A stretch of DNA of 64,000 nucleotides from Nocardiopsis sp. N85 (GTDB lineage: Bacteria; Actinomycetota; Actinomycetes; Streptosporangiales; Streptosporangiaceae): NCBI RefSeq assembly GCF_028882275.1, contig NZ_JARBUT010000012.1, forward strand, positions 124,001 to 188,000, given 5' to 3'. A program made the translations under genes and the position numbers. Shown in pieces: positions 43,612 to 52,705 of this stretch. Numbering within the stretch: the first letter of the stretch is position 1; each line of letters starts with the position of its first letter. The notes below the pieces were generated by a model. That model saw only the letters and a program-made list of their open reading frames with translations. It did no database searches and was not told where the DNA came from.

Positions 43612-45183
43612 ATGACGACCGCGCCCCCCGGACCGATGCGTCGGGTCGAGCAGGCCGAGGAGACGGCACGCGTCCTGTTGTCGGTGGCCCCCCAGGGGTG
43701 GCGGGAGATGGTCCATCGGGTGGTGTCCGTGGGCGGGTTCTCGCACGAGACGTTGTCGGTGGTGGACGCCGACGGTACGGTGTCCGAGGCGTGGATCCCC
43801 CGGGCGGTGTCCGACGCGGTCGCCGGTCTGAAACGGGCCTGCCACCGGAGGGGTGAGGGGACCTGGACGTCGTTGGAGTTCACGGTCGACCCGTCCGGGC
43901 GGTTCGGGGTGTCCTACGACCGCGACGCGGAGCCGACGCTGCCGTCGGGGGTGGCACCGGTGGTGTTCCGGCAGGAGCTGGAGCGGTTCCCCCGCGATGA
44001 GGAGCACGTTCCCGGGTGGTGGCGGGAACGGCTGGAACAGGCACGTTCGGTGGACGTGGACGCCCTGTACGCCGAGTACGCGGCGCTGGTGGCGCGTGAG
44101 TTCGAGGCGGAGGGCGGGGTGGTCGGGTACCGGCCGCCGACCTCGCTTCAGGTGCTCACCCGCGACGGGCGCCTGATCCTGCGGGAGGACCTGCGCGAGG
44201 AGTTCGAGAGGGCGGTGGCGGAGCCGGGTGCCCTGGGGTCCGCCGCGGCCGGGTTCGCCGCGTCCGTCTTCCGGCGCGTCGAGGGCGGCGGGCCGGCCGT
44301 CGAGGCCCTGGTCGCGGCGTTCGCGCGGTTGGGGGCGCGTGCCTCGCTCGGCGCGCTGGGTGTGGTGAAGGTCGTCTTCGGCAACGGCCGGCGGGAATGG
44401 GCCGACGTCGAGGGGTTCCGCTCCGCCTTCGGCGGTCTGCCCCCCGAGGAGCTGGCGCGGGAGGCCGCCGCGTTCGTCCGGGAGCGGACCCGGTGGTGGG
44501 ATCGGCGCGGGGCCCGCCGGACGGTGGACGGCGGCGGTTTCGCCGGCCGGTGGCGGGTCCGGCTACTGCGCGGTCCGGAGTCGCCGGAGGCCGACCGGGA
44601 GCGGGCGCAGGTCCGGGAGGTCGCTCCGGGGCTGTGGCAGGCGGTGGTGTTGGAGGGGCCGGGAGCGGAGTCGGCGTCGCCCGTCGACCGGGCGGTGTTC
44701 GCCTGGGAGGGGCGGTCGGAGGCGCGGGTGTTCGCCGAGGCGGTCGAGTCCTCGGTGAACGAGCCGGTGCGGGTGCGCGAGCGCGGGGCCGACGGTACGC
44801 GGTTGCTGTGCATCGGTGGGGAGCACCCCTACGTGGCCGCGCAGGCGTACGTGTTGCCGAGGTACGCGGGGGAGATGCCGCACGGGGCGGTCGTGATGTT
44901 CCCGACGCCGTACGTGATGTACGCGCACCCGCTGGGGCAGGGGAGCCCGGTCACGGCGATGCAGGTGATGAACGCGATCGCGGACCGCCTGGCGGGGGTG
45001 GGCGACCCCGGGGCGCGGAGCGCGGGACGGCTGTACTGGTGGCACCCGTCGGAGTGGGGCCGGAACCTGGGACGCCCGCCGGAGCCGAGGGAGGTGGGGG
45101 TGCGCGTCGACCACGTGGTGGGGGAGGCGACGCTGCTCACCTCCGACGAGGAGTTCGATTCCCTGGTGCGCTCGCTGGTGTGA
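43612..45183 (+). CDS. Two-domain protein, second of a tandem paralogous pair
   Basis: A 523-residue paralogue of the preceding protein. Shared marks include VAPQGWREMVHRVVSVGG, GTWTSLEFTV, RFPRDEEHVPGWW, HPYVAAQAYVLPRY, GAVVMFPTPYVMYAHPLGQ and LLTSDEEFDSLV. The ATG at 43612 has the same context as the first copy (AACACGGAGAGCCC before the start), and the 135-base gap repeats the GATAGGAAAG block, so the duplication included the leader. The middle region is diverged, which might give different partners. Function is unknown; see the first copy. Confidence 0.6.
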   Translation: MTTAPPGPMRRVEQAEETARVLLSVAPQGWREMVHRVVSVGGFSHETLSVVDADGTVSEAWIPRAVSDAVAGLKRACHRRGEGTWTSLEFTVDPSGRFGVSYDRDAEPTLPSGVAPVVFRQELERFPRDEEHVPGWWRERLEQARSVDVDALYAEYAALVAREFEAEGGVVGYRPPTSLQVLTRDGRLILREDLREEFERAVAEPGALGSAAAGFAASVFRRVEGGGPAVEALVAAFARLGARASLGALGVVKVVFGNGRREWADVEGFRSAFGGLPPEELAREAAAFVRERTRWWDRRGARRTVDGGGFAGRWRVRLLRGPESPEADRERAQVREVAPGLWQAVVLEGPGAESASPVDRAVFAWEGRSEARVFAEAVESSVNEPVRVRERGADGTRLLCIGGEHPYVAAQAYVLPRYAGEMPHGAVVMFPTPYVMYAHPLGQGSPVTAMQVMNAIADRLAGVGDPGARSAGRLYWWHPSEWGRNLGRPPEPREVGVRVDHVVGEATLLTSDEEFDSLVRSLV

Positions 45184-45259
45184 TCGCCGTCGTCGGTTCA
45201 GGGGGAGCCCGCCCGGCGGCCCGGGCACCTCCCTCCGAGCCCGGTCCCTCAGGTCCGGG

Positions 45260-45733
45260 TCACGCTGACGGGGTGTGCCGTTCGCCGTGGCGGGTGGCGG
45301 GAGGGTCGAGTTCGTCCAGGGCGGTCACGGAGGCGGTGTAGGCCGCAAGCCCCTCCGGGCCGAGTGCGTCGGCGTAGGCCTCCACCGACACGGCGGGGAC
45401 GTCCTGGCCGTTGGCCTGCGCGGCCAGCAGCCACCGCGCCACCTCGTGCGGGTCGACCCCCGCCCGCGCGCAGGCGGTGGCGTGCAGGGGGACCAGGGCC
45501 GACGCCTCGGCGGACGGGAGCGCGGGGTCGGTCAGCATCGGGGCGGTGCGGTCGATCAGCACGATGGCGCGGCGGGCCAGGGACTCGGCGGCCGTCCACT
45601 CGCCGAGGTCCGACAGCGCGGCGACCTCGCGCACCAGGTCGCGGACGGCCTCCGCGTACTCCTCGGCGCGGTCGGGCAGGAGTGAGGGGCCGGACAGCAG
45701 CTCCAGGGGGTCGTCGTCCAGGGGAGAGGTCAT
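45260..45733 (-). CDS. Hypothetical helical protein
   Basis: A 157-residue all-helical acidic protein from the ATG at 45733 (MTSPLDDDPLELL). Alternating Ala/Leu-rich helices (AESLARRAIVLIDRTAPML, HEVARWLLAAQANGQDVP) look like TPR or HEAT-type hairpins, such as the N-terminal parts of proteins that bear SWIM or DUF6880 domains. No motif gives a role. It is convergent with the tandem pair; a G/C-rich short hairpin (GCCCG...CGGGC near 45210) may lie between them. Confidence 0.5.
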   Translation of the reverse strand: MTSPLDDDPLELLSGPSLLPDRAEEYAEAVRDLVREVAALSDLGEWTAAESLARRAIVLIDRTAPMLTDPALPSAEASALVPLHATACARAGVDPHEVARWLLAAQANGQDVPAVSVEAYADALGPEGLAAYTASVTALDELDPPATRHGERHTPSA

Positions 45734-45989
45734 GGGACCAGTGTCCCCGACCGACGGTGGCGGCCGATCCGCTCCGTGCCGTGTCGGGAGGTCATGGCGG
45801 GGTGGGGCCCCGCGGGTGTGCGGGCGGCTGGGGAGGGCGGTGGTTCCGGCCAGGGTCGTGGCCGCACCCGGGTACAGCGTCGGTGTGCGGGCCCCGTCCA
45901 GGGGCCGCGGGACGCGGGCGCCCCTGGAGGGGCGGACGGTGGACGCCGGTGGTTTTCCCCGGCCGCGCCGGTGAGGCCACAATGGGGGG

Positions 45990-46412
45990 ATGTCGCAACG
46001 CGGATCACGTCAACGCACCCTTCCGGCCCGCCCCGGGGACACCGACCCCTGCCCGTGCGGGGGCGGGGAGTACGGCTCCTGTTGCGGTCGGGCGCATCAC
46101 GGGACGTGGGCCGCGAACACCGCCGAGGCGCTCATGCGTTCGCGCTACAGCGCCTTCGCCGTCGGGGACCGGGAGTACCTGGCGCGCACCTGGCATCCCG
46201 ATACCCGCCCGGCCCGGGTGGAGGTGGATCCGGGCACCGAGTGGACCGGGTTGGAGATCCTGGGGACCGAGGGCGGTACCCCCTTCCACGGCGAGGGCAC
46301 GGTGCGCTTCCGTGCCCGGTACCGGGAGGGCGGCCGGGCGGGCGAGATGGTGGAGCACAGTCGGTTCGTCCGGGTCGACGGCGCCTGGGTCTACCTGGAC
46401 GCGCGGGCCTGA
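45990..46412 (+). CDS. YchJ-family protein (UPF0225) with SEC-C motif
   Basis: A 140-residue protein. The N-terminal SEC-C zinc motif is DPCPCGGGEYGSCCG (Cys-X-Cys...Cys-Cys), followed by a SnoaL/NTF2-like fold with ALMRSRYSAFAVGDREYL and WTGLEIL, the standard YchJ layout. The function is not settled. CACAAT lies seven bases before the ATG, so it may be leaderless, although a G-run could also serve as ribosome site. It is convergent with the next gene. Confidence 0.92.
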   Translation: MSQRGSRQRTLPARPGDTDPCPCGGGEYGSCCGRAHHGTWAANTAEALMRSRYSAFAVGDREYLARTWHPDTRPARVEVDPGTEWTGLEILGTEGGTPFHGEGTVRFRARYREGGRAGEMVEHSRFVRVDGAWVYLDARA

Positions 46413-46457
46413 ACGTCCCCGTGGGGCCGTGCCGGAGGGTCGGCGCGACCACCGCGG

Positions 46458-47855
46458 TCAATCCCGGTCGCGCCGGACCCGGACGGCGGCGGCCCGGAAG
46501 CGGGCGGCGCGGTCCGGGTCGGGGTGGACACGGCACAAAGCCTCCAGGACCCGCACGGTGTCGGGGTGGTCGACCCGCCGGAGCCGGTCGACGTCGTCCA
46601 GGAGCAGGCTCTCCAGACCGGCGGTGTCGGGAGAGGTGAGGAAGTCGACGAGGCCGACCTCCCCCGTCGACATCGCGGCCGCGACCATGTCCACGACCAC
46701 CCACGGGCCGTGGTCCTCCATGATCCGGTCGATCTCCCCCTGATCGAGCATCCGTGAGCCGAGCAGGACGATCGCGGCCAGGCTCGCCAGGGCCGGCCGT
46801 TCGGAGCCCAGCAGGGCGCGCAGGTGCGGGCCCAGGTGCGAACTGGTCAGGTTGAGCACCTTGGCGCCGTCCCAGCGGCGCAGTGCCGACCCGGGCCGGT
46901 CCACCGCGCCGCCGATCTCCCGCAGGGCCCGCGCCGGGGTGCGGGCGGCCAGCCAGGAGTCGATGGCGATGAGCCGGCCGTCCAGGGAGAAGGAGTGCAG
47001 CGAGTCGAGGAACTCGGCGGCGCCCACCCGGCCGAAGTCCTCGATGAGCGGGGCGGGGACCCCCACGGACAGGAGGATCTCGCGCACCCCGAAACGGCCC
47101 AGCGGGGTGAGCCGCACCAGGCACGGCCCGGAGGAGGGCCGTGCGTGTCGGTGGTCGAGGTGGACCGCCCCGATCTCGGTCAGCTGCCACAGCATGGGCA
47201 GGAGCAGGTCGGACAGACGGCGGCGCACCCGGTCGGACGGGCCGCTCAGGGCCTCGGGTCCCGTCGACAGTTCGGTGACCAGGTCCGCCAGCGGGACACG
47301 GGACCGGTCGGGCGCCTCGTAGAGGGAGCGCAGCACCCGGGGGAGCAGGTCGGGGCCGGTGGTGCCGGGTCCGGTGCCGGCCAGGTCGCCGCGGGCGCTC
47401 TCGACGGTGGTCTCGAACATGTCGTTCCACCAACGCAGGATCTGTCGGGGGTCGCGGGCCCGTTCCTCCAGGTCCGGGGCGGGGCGGGCCTGCCCGGCGG
47501 TGAGTTCGACCATGCCGAGGCGGATCGCCTCCCACCAGGGAAGGGCGAAGAGGGGGTCGATGGAGGAGAGGTCCTCCGCGCGGGTCGGGCCGGCGTGCCC
47601 CGACGGCTCCGGGGGGAGTCCGGCGGGCCGTAGGGAGAGGGCGCGCACGGCCTCCCCGATCAGCGGGGGTTCGGGGAACCCGCGCGGGGTGACCGGGACG
47701 GTGGGGCCGGCCCAGCGCGCCAGCGCCAGGGCGTTGGCGTACAGGGGGCAGTGCGAGGCGGAGAAGGCCAGCTGTGTCTCCGGGTGCAGGTGTATCGGTC
47801 GTGCGGAGACCCGGGGAGGGTCCGGGGGCCGCGGGTGATGAGAGGGCGTGTTCAA
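46458..47855 (-). CDS. Hypothetical protein with winged-helix and helical-repeat character
   Basis: A 465-residue protein from a TTG at 47855, chosen because AAGGAG lies eight to thirteen bases upstream and no better start is in frame. Mid-protein, LTEIGAVHLDHRHAR...CLVRLTPLGRFGVREIL looks like a winged-helix wing and helix. The C-terminal third is a series of short helices (HEAT-like). No catalytic motif was seen. Similar proteins occur widely in actinomycetes without assigned function, sometimes near SEC-C proteins as here (YchJ). Divergent from a TPR-like gene. Confidence 0.6.
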   Translation of the reverse strand: MNTPSHHPRPPDPPRVSARPIHLHPETQLAFSASHCPLYANALALARWAGPTVPVTPRGFPEPPLIGEAVRALSLRPAGLPPEPSGHAGPTRAEDLSSIDPLFALPWWEAIRLGMVELTAGQARPAPDLEERARDPRQILRWWNDMFETTVESARGDLAGTGPGTTGPDLLPRVLRSLYEAPDRSRVPLADLVTELSTGPEALSGPSDRVRRRLSDLLLPMLWQLTEIGAVHLDHRHARPSSGPCLVRLTPLGRFGVREILLSVGVPAPLIEDFGRVGAAEFLDSLHSFSLDGRLIAIDSWLAARTPARALREIGGAVDRPGSALRRWDGAKVLNLTSSHLGPHLRALLGSERPALASLAAIVLLGSRMLDQGEIDRIMEDHGPWVVVDMVAAAMSTGEVGLVDFLTSPDTAGLESLLLDDVDRLRRVDHPDTVRVLEALCRVHPDPDRAARFRAAAVRVRRDRD

Positions 47856-48197
47856 TCCCGGATTCTCCTTACGAGGAAGGAAGCGACGTCCCTTCTCTAC
47901 CGCTCCGGGGTGAGGTCGTGGGCGGGTTTTCCGAACATTGGCGCGGAAAAACCGTGGCCGAGAAGGCCGAACCGCGCGTTCGTCGGGAAAAGGGGCATCG
48001 GGGCCGGGCCCGTGCGCCCGGTCCGTGGACCCGTGAGGACGGGTGGGAGGCGCGGTGGGAGCGGATCGGGCGGGGCGGAGCCCGTGCGGGCCGGCGCCCC
48101 GGGTGTGGGGCGGCGGCCGGTCCCGTGGAGAAGGAAGGAGGGCCCGATTCGGATGAACACCCCACACGGCGGTGCCGGGCGGTTTAGCGTCGTCTCC
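47856..48197. promoter_or_regulatory. Divergent promoter region with a leaderless -10
   Basis: About 340 bases without a gene. TAGCGT (48185-48190) lies seven bases before the ATG at 48198 with no ribosome site, the pattern of a leaderless actinomycete promoter. The leftward gene has a normal AAGGAG. Nothing else was recognised. Confidence 0.45.
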
Positions 48198-48827
48198 ATG
48201 ACCGATGACACGATCGGGGCTTCCTACCCCGCGACGGTTCCCTCCGCGCTGGCGGAGGTCTTGGAGCAATTGGATCTGCGGGAGGGGCTGCGCCGTGAGC
48301 TGCAACGCTATCCGGAGGAGACCGGCACCATCCTGGTCGAGACCGCCGAGTACCTGCTGCACGAGGGCGACCGGGAGCAGGGCCTGCGGTTGCTGGTGGC
48401 CCTGCGCGATCATCCGCCGACGCCCGAGGACGCCCAGTACGCCCTCATCGAGATCGCCCGCGACCTGCGCGAACACGGTGATCCGGCGGAGTCGGAGCGG
48501 ATGGTGGAGGACCTGATGAAGTCGGCCGACCTGCGGCCGGGCCCGGCCGGGCTGTTGGCCGACCTGTTCGAGGGGGACGGGGACCCGGTGCGGGCGCTGC
48601 ACTGCTACAACATCGCCGCCCGGGAGTTCCTGGACCGTCCCGGGGAGTCCCTGGCCGGGGCGAGCGTCTTCGACATCGGTCCGTTGGTGGGGCGGGCCCG
48701 CCTGCGGGGGGACGCGGGTCTGGAGCCGGACGTGCACGACCTGGTGGTGATGGAGGCCGCCGGACGGTTCTGGCGAGAGCGCTCGGAACAGGGGACGGAC
48801 ACCCCCGGGGCGTTTCATTCTCGGTGA
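48198..48827 (+). CDS. TPR-like helical protein
   Basis: A 209-residue acidic protein made of helix pairs: LRRELQRYPEETGTILVETAEYLL, EQGLRLLVALRDHP and ALHCYNIAAREFLDRP are spaced like tetratricopeptide repeats (quoted here in short parts, about 34 residues apart). It resembles the helical part of actinomycete proteins that also carry a SEC-C motif, but the zinc motif is absent. It probably mediates protein-protein contacts. It starts leaderless (see the -10 at 48185). Confidence 0.6.
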   Translation: MTDDTIGASYPATVPSALAEVLEQLDLREGLRRELQRYPEETGTILVETAEYLLHEGDREQGLRLLVALRDHPPTPEDAQYALIEIARDLREHGDPAESERMVEDLMKSADLRPGPAGLLADLFEGDGDPVRALHCYNIAAREFLDRPGESLAGASVFDIGPLVGRARLRGDAGLEPDVHDLVVMEAAGRFWRERSEQGTDTPGAFHSR

Positions 48828-49332
48828 GCGGTGATGTCCGTGCCGGTCACCGAGGCCCGATCACGTCCCGTGGGCGGGTGGAGGCCCGTACGGCGTCCAC
48901 CGAACGGGGCCGGGGAGGGTGTCCTGCCCCGGATCGGACGACGACACCGTGGCGACGAGGGCGCGGCGCGTCCGGGTCGGCCTCGTCGATGTCGAGGAGA
49001 TCCGGGGCTTCGCCGGTGGGCCCGGCCCGGACCCGTGGGGGGGAGGGGCGCCGCGGATCCGGGCGGAACGGGCCCTGGACCCGGAGGACCGGCGGTCGGT
49101 GGCCCGGCCGCCCGGGTGGACGCGCCCCACCGGTGCGATTCCGGGGTCTCCACGCCCGTCGCCGTGGCACCGACCACCGAACACCGCGGTCCGAGCCGCG
49201 TGCGGCCGCCGCGATCCGCGCACAACGCCCTGCGACGGATGATCGTGGCCTACGATTCTGTTCTCTCGACCTTCCTTGGTCGTCGTGGGCCGGGCGCGTG
49301 CGGGTGTCCGGAGGTTCGCTCTGGAGGGGTCC
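48828..49332. other. 505-base stretch without a convincing gene
   Basis: Open frames are GC artefacts (Arg/Gly/Pro-rich in every frame). TACGAT at 49251-49256 in a slightly A/T-richer context could be the -10 for the gene at 49333. No repeat was recognised. Confidence 0.35.
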
Positions 49333-51387
49333 GTGGCCGTCGCAGCGGGTTCGGGTGAGGAGATCGTCCGTATCGTTCCCGGTTCACCGCTGGACGAGGC
49401 GTTGGCGGTGGAGGGCGACGGTGGCCGGTCGTCGGTGCGCGACGGTGTCGAGGGGGTCCTGTGGTGCGCCCTGATGATGGAGGACGTCCGGCTCGCCCCC
49501 TCCGAACGGGTCGGTCTGGGCTGGTTGCTGCGCGAACACCAGGAGTTCGTCGCGGCTTCGTTCGTGGTCGGCGACGGCCCCGGGTTCGCGGCGTTGTGCT
49601 CCGGGCTGCGTGAGGGCGAACGCGGGTGCGGGATCGTCGTGGGCCGGCCCGGTGAGGGCCGGACCGGCACGGCCGTCGCCGCTCTGACCCGGGCCGGGCT
49701 GACGGTCCGACCGCTCATGGTGGACATCGACGAGGACGACCCGTTCCAGGGGGTCTGGCCCGAGGCCGGGCGGGGGTACCTGGTCGACGTGTCCGGGGCG
49801 GGACCGCTGCCGGACGGGTTCCTGCGGGCGCTCGGCGACTTCGCGTCGGCGGCGGCCCACGGCGGGGCGGCGCTGGTGGTGATCGCCGACCCCGGCCAGT
49901 GGGATGCCGACCCGGTGCCCGGGGCCGCTCACCTGCGGGTGCGCCCACCGGGACCGCGCGAGGTGCTCGCGGCGCACCTGGGGTGCCTGTCGGGCGACCG
50001 TTACCGGGCCGCCCGCTGGGCACGCGAACTCGACGGGTACGGGTTGTTGCGCGGTGCGACCCCGGCCGAGGCCGCCGCGCTGGCCCGGACCGCGCACGGC
50101 GTTCTCCGCGGCCGTGAACGCGGATCGGGCGACCGGGAGCGGCTGGCGCTGATCCGGGAACGGTACCTGGGCGGTGGGGAGATCGCCTCCTGGTTCGCCG
50201 CCGCCACCGGGTCCGAAGGGGTGTGGCATCGGGTCGTGGTCGTGGCGTTGGCCGTGCTGGAGGGGGAACCGGTCCAGACCGCCCTGGCGGGAGCCCGGGG
50301 GCTGGCCGAGGAATGGGGGGTGGTCCCCCGGGAGACCGACGGCATCGACGGGATCGGCATCGGTCCGACCCTGGAGCGGGTGGGTGCCCGGCGCACCGGT
50401 ACCGGGGAGGTGTTCTTCGAGAGGGAGGGCCACGCCGACCGCGTGCTGGACCACCTGTGGGCCGAACACCCGGGGGTGCGGGCGGGCCTGACCCGGTGGG
50501 CGGCGGAGGAGGCGGTGCGTCGCGGCGGGGGGACCGCGCACCGGATCGGGGCCCGGCTCTTCTCCCTGTTCGAACGGTGCGACGACCCTCGGGCCCTGGT
50601 GGGGTTGTTCGACGCCTGGGTCGGGGAACCGGACCTGGTGGACGTGGTGGTGTCGCTGGCCTCGGCGGCGCTGGTCCACCCCCGGTTCGCGCGTCCGCTG
50701 CGCGAACGCCTGTACGAGGAGGCCCGGGCGCCCGCGTCGGTGATCACCGCCCGCGTGGTGGCCCGGGTGTGCGCCGAGTACGGCAAGGCCGACCCGGCGG
50801 GTGCGTTGACCCGGTTGAAGTGGCTGGTGGAGGTGGATGAGGACGCCGAGGCGGCGCTGCGCGACCTGGCCCGGTACGAAGGGCTGCACCCGGCGTTGAC
50901 GCGGGCGGCGCTGGGATGGATCGGTGGGGCGCTGCCGTGGAACACCGGGGCGACCTCGCCGGTGCGGGCCGACGCGGGTGTGCGCCTGCTGGAGGGTCTG
51001 ATGACGGCCGGCGACGACATGACCCCGGTCCTGTTGGCACGGCACCTGCGGGGACCGGACGAGGAGAGCGAACGGCTCGTCGGGGCCGCGTGGTACGCGC
51101 TGTTGGAGTTCGGGGCGCACGAACGGGTGCGCGGGGCCCTGGCGTCGTGGATGCGGGCGACCTCGGCCGGGCGCGAGGGGTTCGACGAGGTGGTGTACGC
51201 GCTCGGGTGCGCGGTGGCCGGGTTGGCCGACGCCGATCCGGACGCGGTCGCCCGCCGGGCCGCCCGGCTGGACCGGGCGTTGACGGAGGTGTGCGCTCGG
51301 GAGGGATGGGAGGGGCCGCGGTACGCGCGCATGCGCGAACTCCTGGGGCTGGCCCCCGAAGAGGACCGCACCGCCTCCGTCTCCTGA
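49333..51387 (+). CDS. P-loop/helical-repeat protein, intact homologue of the broken gene at 25270
   Basis: A 684-residue protein from a GTG at 49333, chosen for the GGAGGGG six bases upstream. Around residue 100, GIVVGRPGEGRTGTAVAAL is a Walker A-like loop with Arg in place of the usual Lys (GRPGEGRT), and VDIDEDDPF or ALVVIADPGQW could be a Walker B strand. The C-terminal 400 residues are helical repeats (ALTRLKWLVEVDED, RGALASWMRATS). Regions align with the decayed gene at 25-27 kb, so this is a conserved family with two copies here. The Lys-to-Arg change hints at weak or no ATP hydrolysis. Function is unknown; an NTPase-like sensor is the simplest idea. Confidence 0.65.
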   Translation: MAVAAGSGEEIVRIVPGSPLDEALAVEGDGGRSSVRDGVEGVLWCALMMEDVRLAPSERVGLGWLLREHQEFVAASFVVGDGPGFAALCSGLREGERGCGIVVGRPGEGRTGTAVAALTRAGLTVRPLMVDIDEDDPFQGVWPEAGRGYLVDVSGAGPLPDGFLRALGDFASAAAHGGAALVVIADPGQWDADPVPGAAHLRVRPPGPREVLAAHLGCLSGDRYRAARWARELDGYGLLRGATPAEAAALARTAHGVLRGRERGSGDRERLALIRERYLGGGEIASWFAAATGSEGVWHRVVVVALAVLEGEPVQTALAGARGLAEEWGVVPRETDGIDGIGIGPTLERVGARRTGTGEVFFEREGHADRVLDHLWAEHPGVRAGLTRWAAEEAVRRGGGTAHRIGARLFSLFERCDDPRALVGLFDAWVGEPDLVDVVVSLASAALVHPRFARPLRERLYEEARAPASVITARVVARVCAEYGKADPAGALTRLKWLVEVDEDAEAALRDLARYEGLHPALTRAALGWIGGALPWNTGATSPVRADAGVRLLEGLMTAGDDMTPVLLARHLRGPDEESERLVGAAWYALLEFGAHERVRGALASWMRATSAGREGFDEVVYALGCAVAGLADADPDAVARRAARLDRALTEVCAREGWEGPRYARMRELLGLAPEEDRTASVS

Positions 51388-51417
51388 CCGCGCGCGGCGT
51401 CGGTCGGCGTGCGGTCA
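51385..51417. terminator. Hairpin overlapping two convergent stop codons
   Basis: TGACCGCGCGC (51385-51395) pairs with GCGTGCGGTCA (51407-51417), eleven pairs with one wobble, around an 11-base loop. The outer bases of the stem are the stop codons of the two convergent genes themselves, so one compact structure can end both transcripts. Confidence 0.6.
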
Positions 51418-52431
51418 GTCCGGGAGGGCGGCCTGGTCCCCGGGCGGTGGGGACGCCGGGGCGGCCCACGGGAAGGGGGCCTCGGCGGCGACCTCGCGCA
51501 TCCGCCGGTAGGCGGCCTCGTCGGAGGGGCGCGGAGCACCGTCCTCGGCCAGCAGGTGGGTCAGGGGCGGGGCGGTCCCGCCGTCGTCCAGGACCACCGT
51601 CTTCTGCCGGGCCCCGTCGCGCAGGGTCAGCCGGACCTCGGTGATGTTGTCCGTACCGCGCAGGTGGAACAGCCCGGCCAGGTCCACCCGACGGGCCAGG
51701 ATCTGCTCGGTCAGCGAGGCGGGCAGATGGCGCTGACCCGGCGGCGGGGTCAGCACGTGCCGGAAGGTCCCCATGGGGCGGGGGTCCTCCAGGTTGAACA
51801 GGTCGGCGCCGCGGGTGATCTCCACGACCTCCACCCTGACGGCGTGGGCGCTCTCCAGGAACCGCCGGTAGGCGTCGGAGTCCGACAGGGGGGCGCAGCG
51901 CAGGGACAGCCGGCCGCCCAGCCGGGCGTCGACGGCGTGTTTGAGGTGGTCCAACAGGATGGTCCCGGCCCCGCGCCCCTGGTGGCGTTCGGTCATCGCC
52001 AGCGCGTGGGCACAACCCCGCGGGACGACCAACAGCGCGCGCAGGTGTGTGGTGGCGGCCTCCTGGGCCCCGTAGTGGTAGGGGTCCCGGTCCTCGGCGA
52101 CGCTGCGGATGGTGCCCGGGGTGCCGAACCTGCCGTAGTCCAGCCGGACCTCGATCTCCCGGTCGTCGGTCCGGCGGTGGGAGCCCACGGACAGATGGGA
52201 GCGGCGTTCGGCGTCGGTGACCGGTGTGCTCTCCAGGTCGCGCACGGCGGTGTGGAGGAGATCGAGCAGGTCGGTCCCCTCGTCGTCGAGGCGGTCCACC
52301 GGAGGGTGGTCGTCCGGACGGCCGGGCGGGGCCGCCCACAGTCGGTAGGCGGCGAAACCGTGAGTGGCCACGCGTGTCCGTTCGGGTCGTCGGGCGGGTC
52401 GGCGCAGCCCCGGGCGGGCGGCACGGAACAC
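51415..52431 (-). CDS. Hypothetical protein of about 338 residues
   Basis: Mixed alpha/beta protein; the GTG at 52431 (VFRAARPGLRR) was chosen because codon use becomes abnormal upstream. It includes REIEVRLDYGRFGTPGTIR, AATTHLRALLVVPRGCAHAL and TERHQGRGAGTILLDHLKHA, then LFNLEDPRPMGTFRHVL and GTDNITEVRLTLRDG near the end. The THLRALLVVP and RHQGRGAGTILLD stretch looks like a nucleic-acid-associated or acetyltransferase-like core, but no family could be named. Paralogues are common in actinomycetes. It shares a terminator with the preceding gene. Start uncertain. Confidence 0.5.
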   Translation of the reverse strand: MFRAARPGLRRPARRPERTRVATHGFAAYRLWAAPPGRPDDHPPVDRLDDEGTDLLDLLHTAVRDLESTPVTDAERRSHLSVGSHRRTDDREIEVRLDYGRFGTPGTIRSVAEDRDPYHYGAQEAATTHLRALLVVPRGCAHALAMTERHQGRGAGTILLDHLKHAVDARLGGRLSLRCAPLSDSDAYRRFLESAHAVRVEVVEITRGADLFNLEDPRPMGTFRHVLTPPPGQRHLPASLTEQILARRVDLAGLFHLRGTDNITEVRLTLRDGARQKTVVLDDGGTAPPLTHLLAEDGAPRPSDEAAYRRMREVAAEAPFPWAAPASPPPGDQAALPD

Positions 52432-52705
52432 CAGGGTAGTGGGGTCGGGGGCGGTGGTGCGCGGCGTGTCGGAGGCGGGTCGATCGCGGTCGCAACGGCG
52501 TCGGGGACGTGCGGCCGTTGTCGAGGTCGCGGTGCGAGGGGCCGGGCGCACTCCGATCCCCGGCCCGCCGCGGGTCGTCGGGATCCCCTCGTCGGGGGAG
52601 ACGCCCGCCGGCGGGGAGGGGCCGACGTGGTCGTCCATGTCGGTACGGGGTGTCCAAACGGTGCGGGCGGAGTGCGGGAGGGGCTGCCGGGGCACGAACC
52701 CGGGC

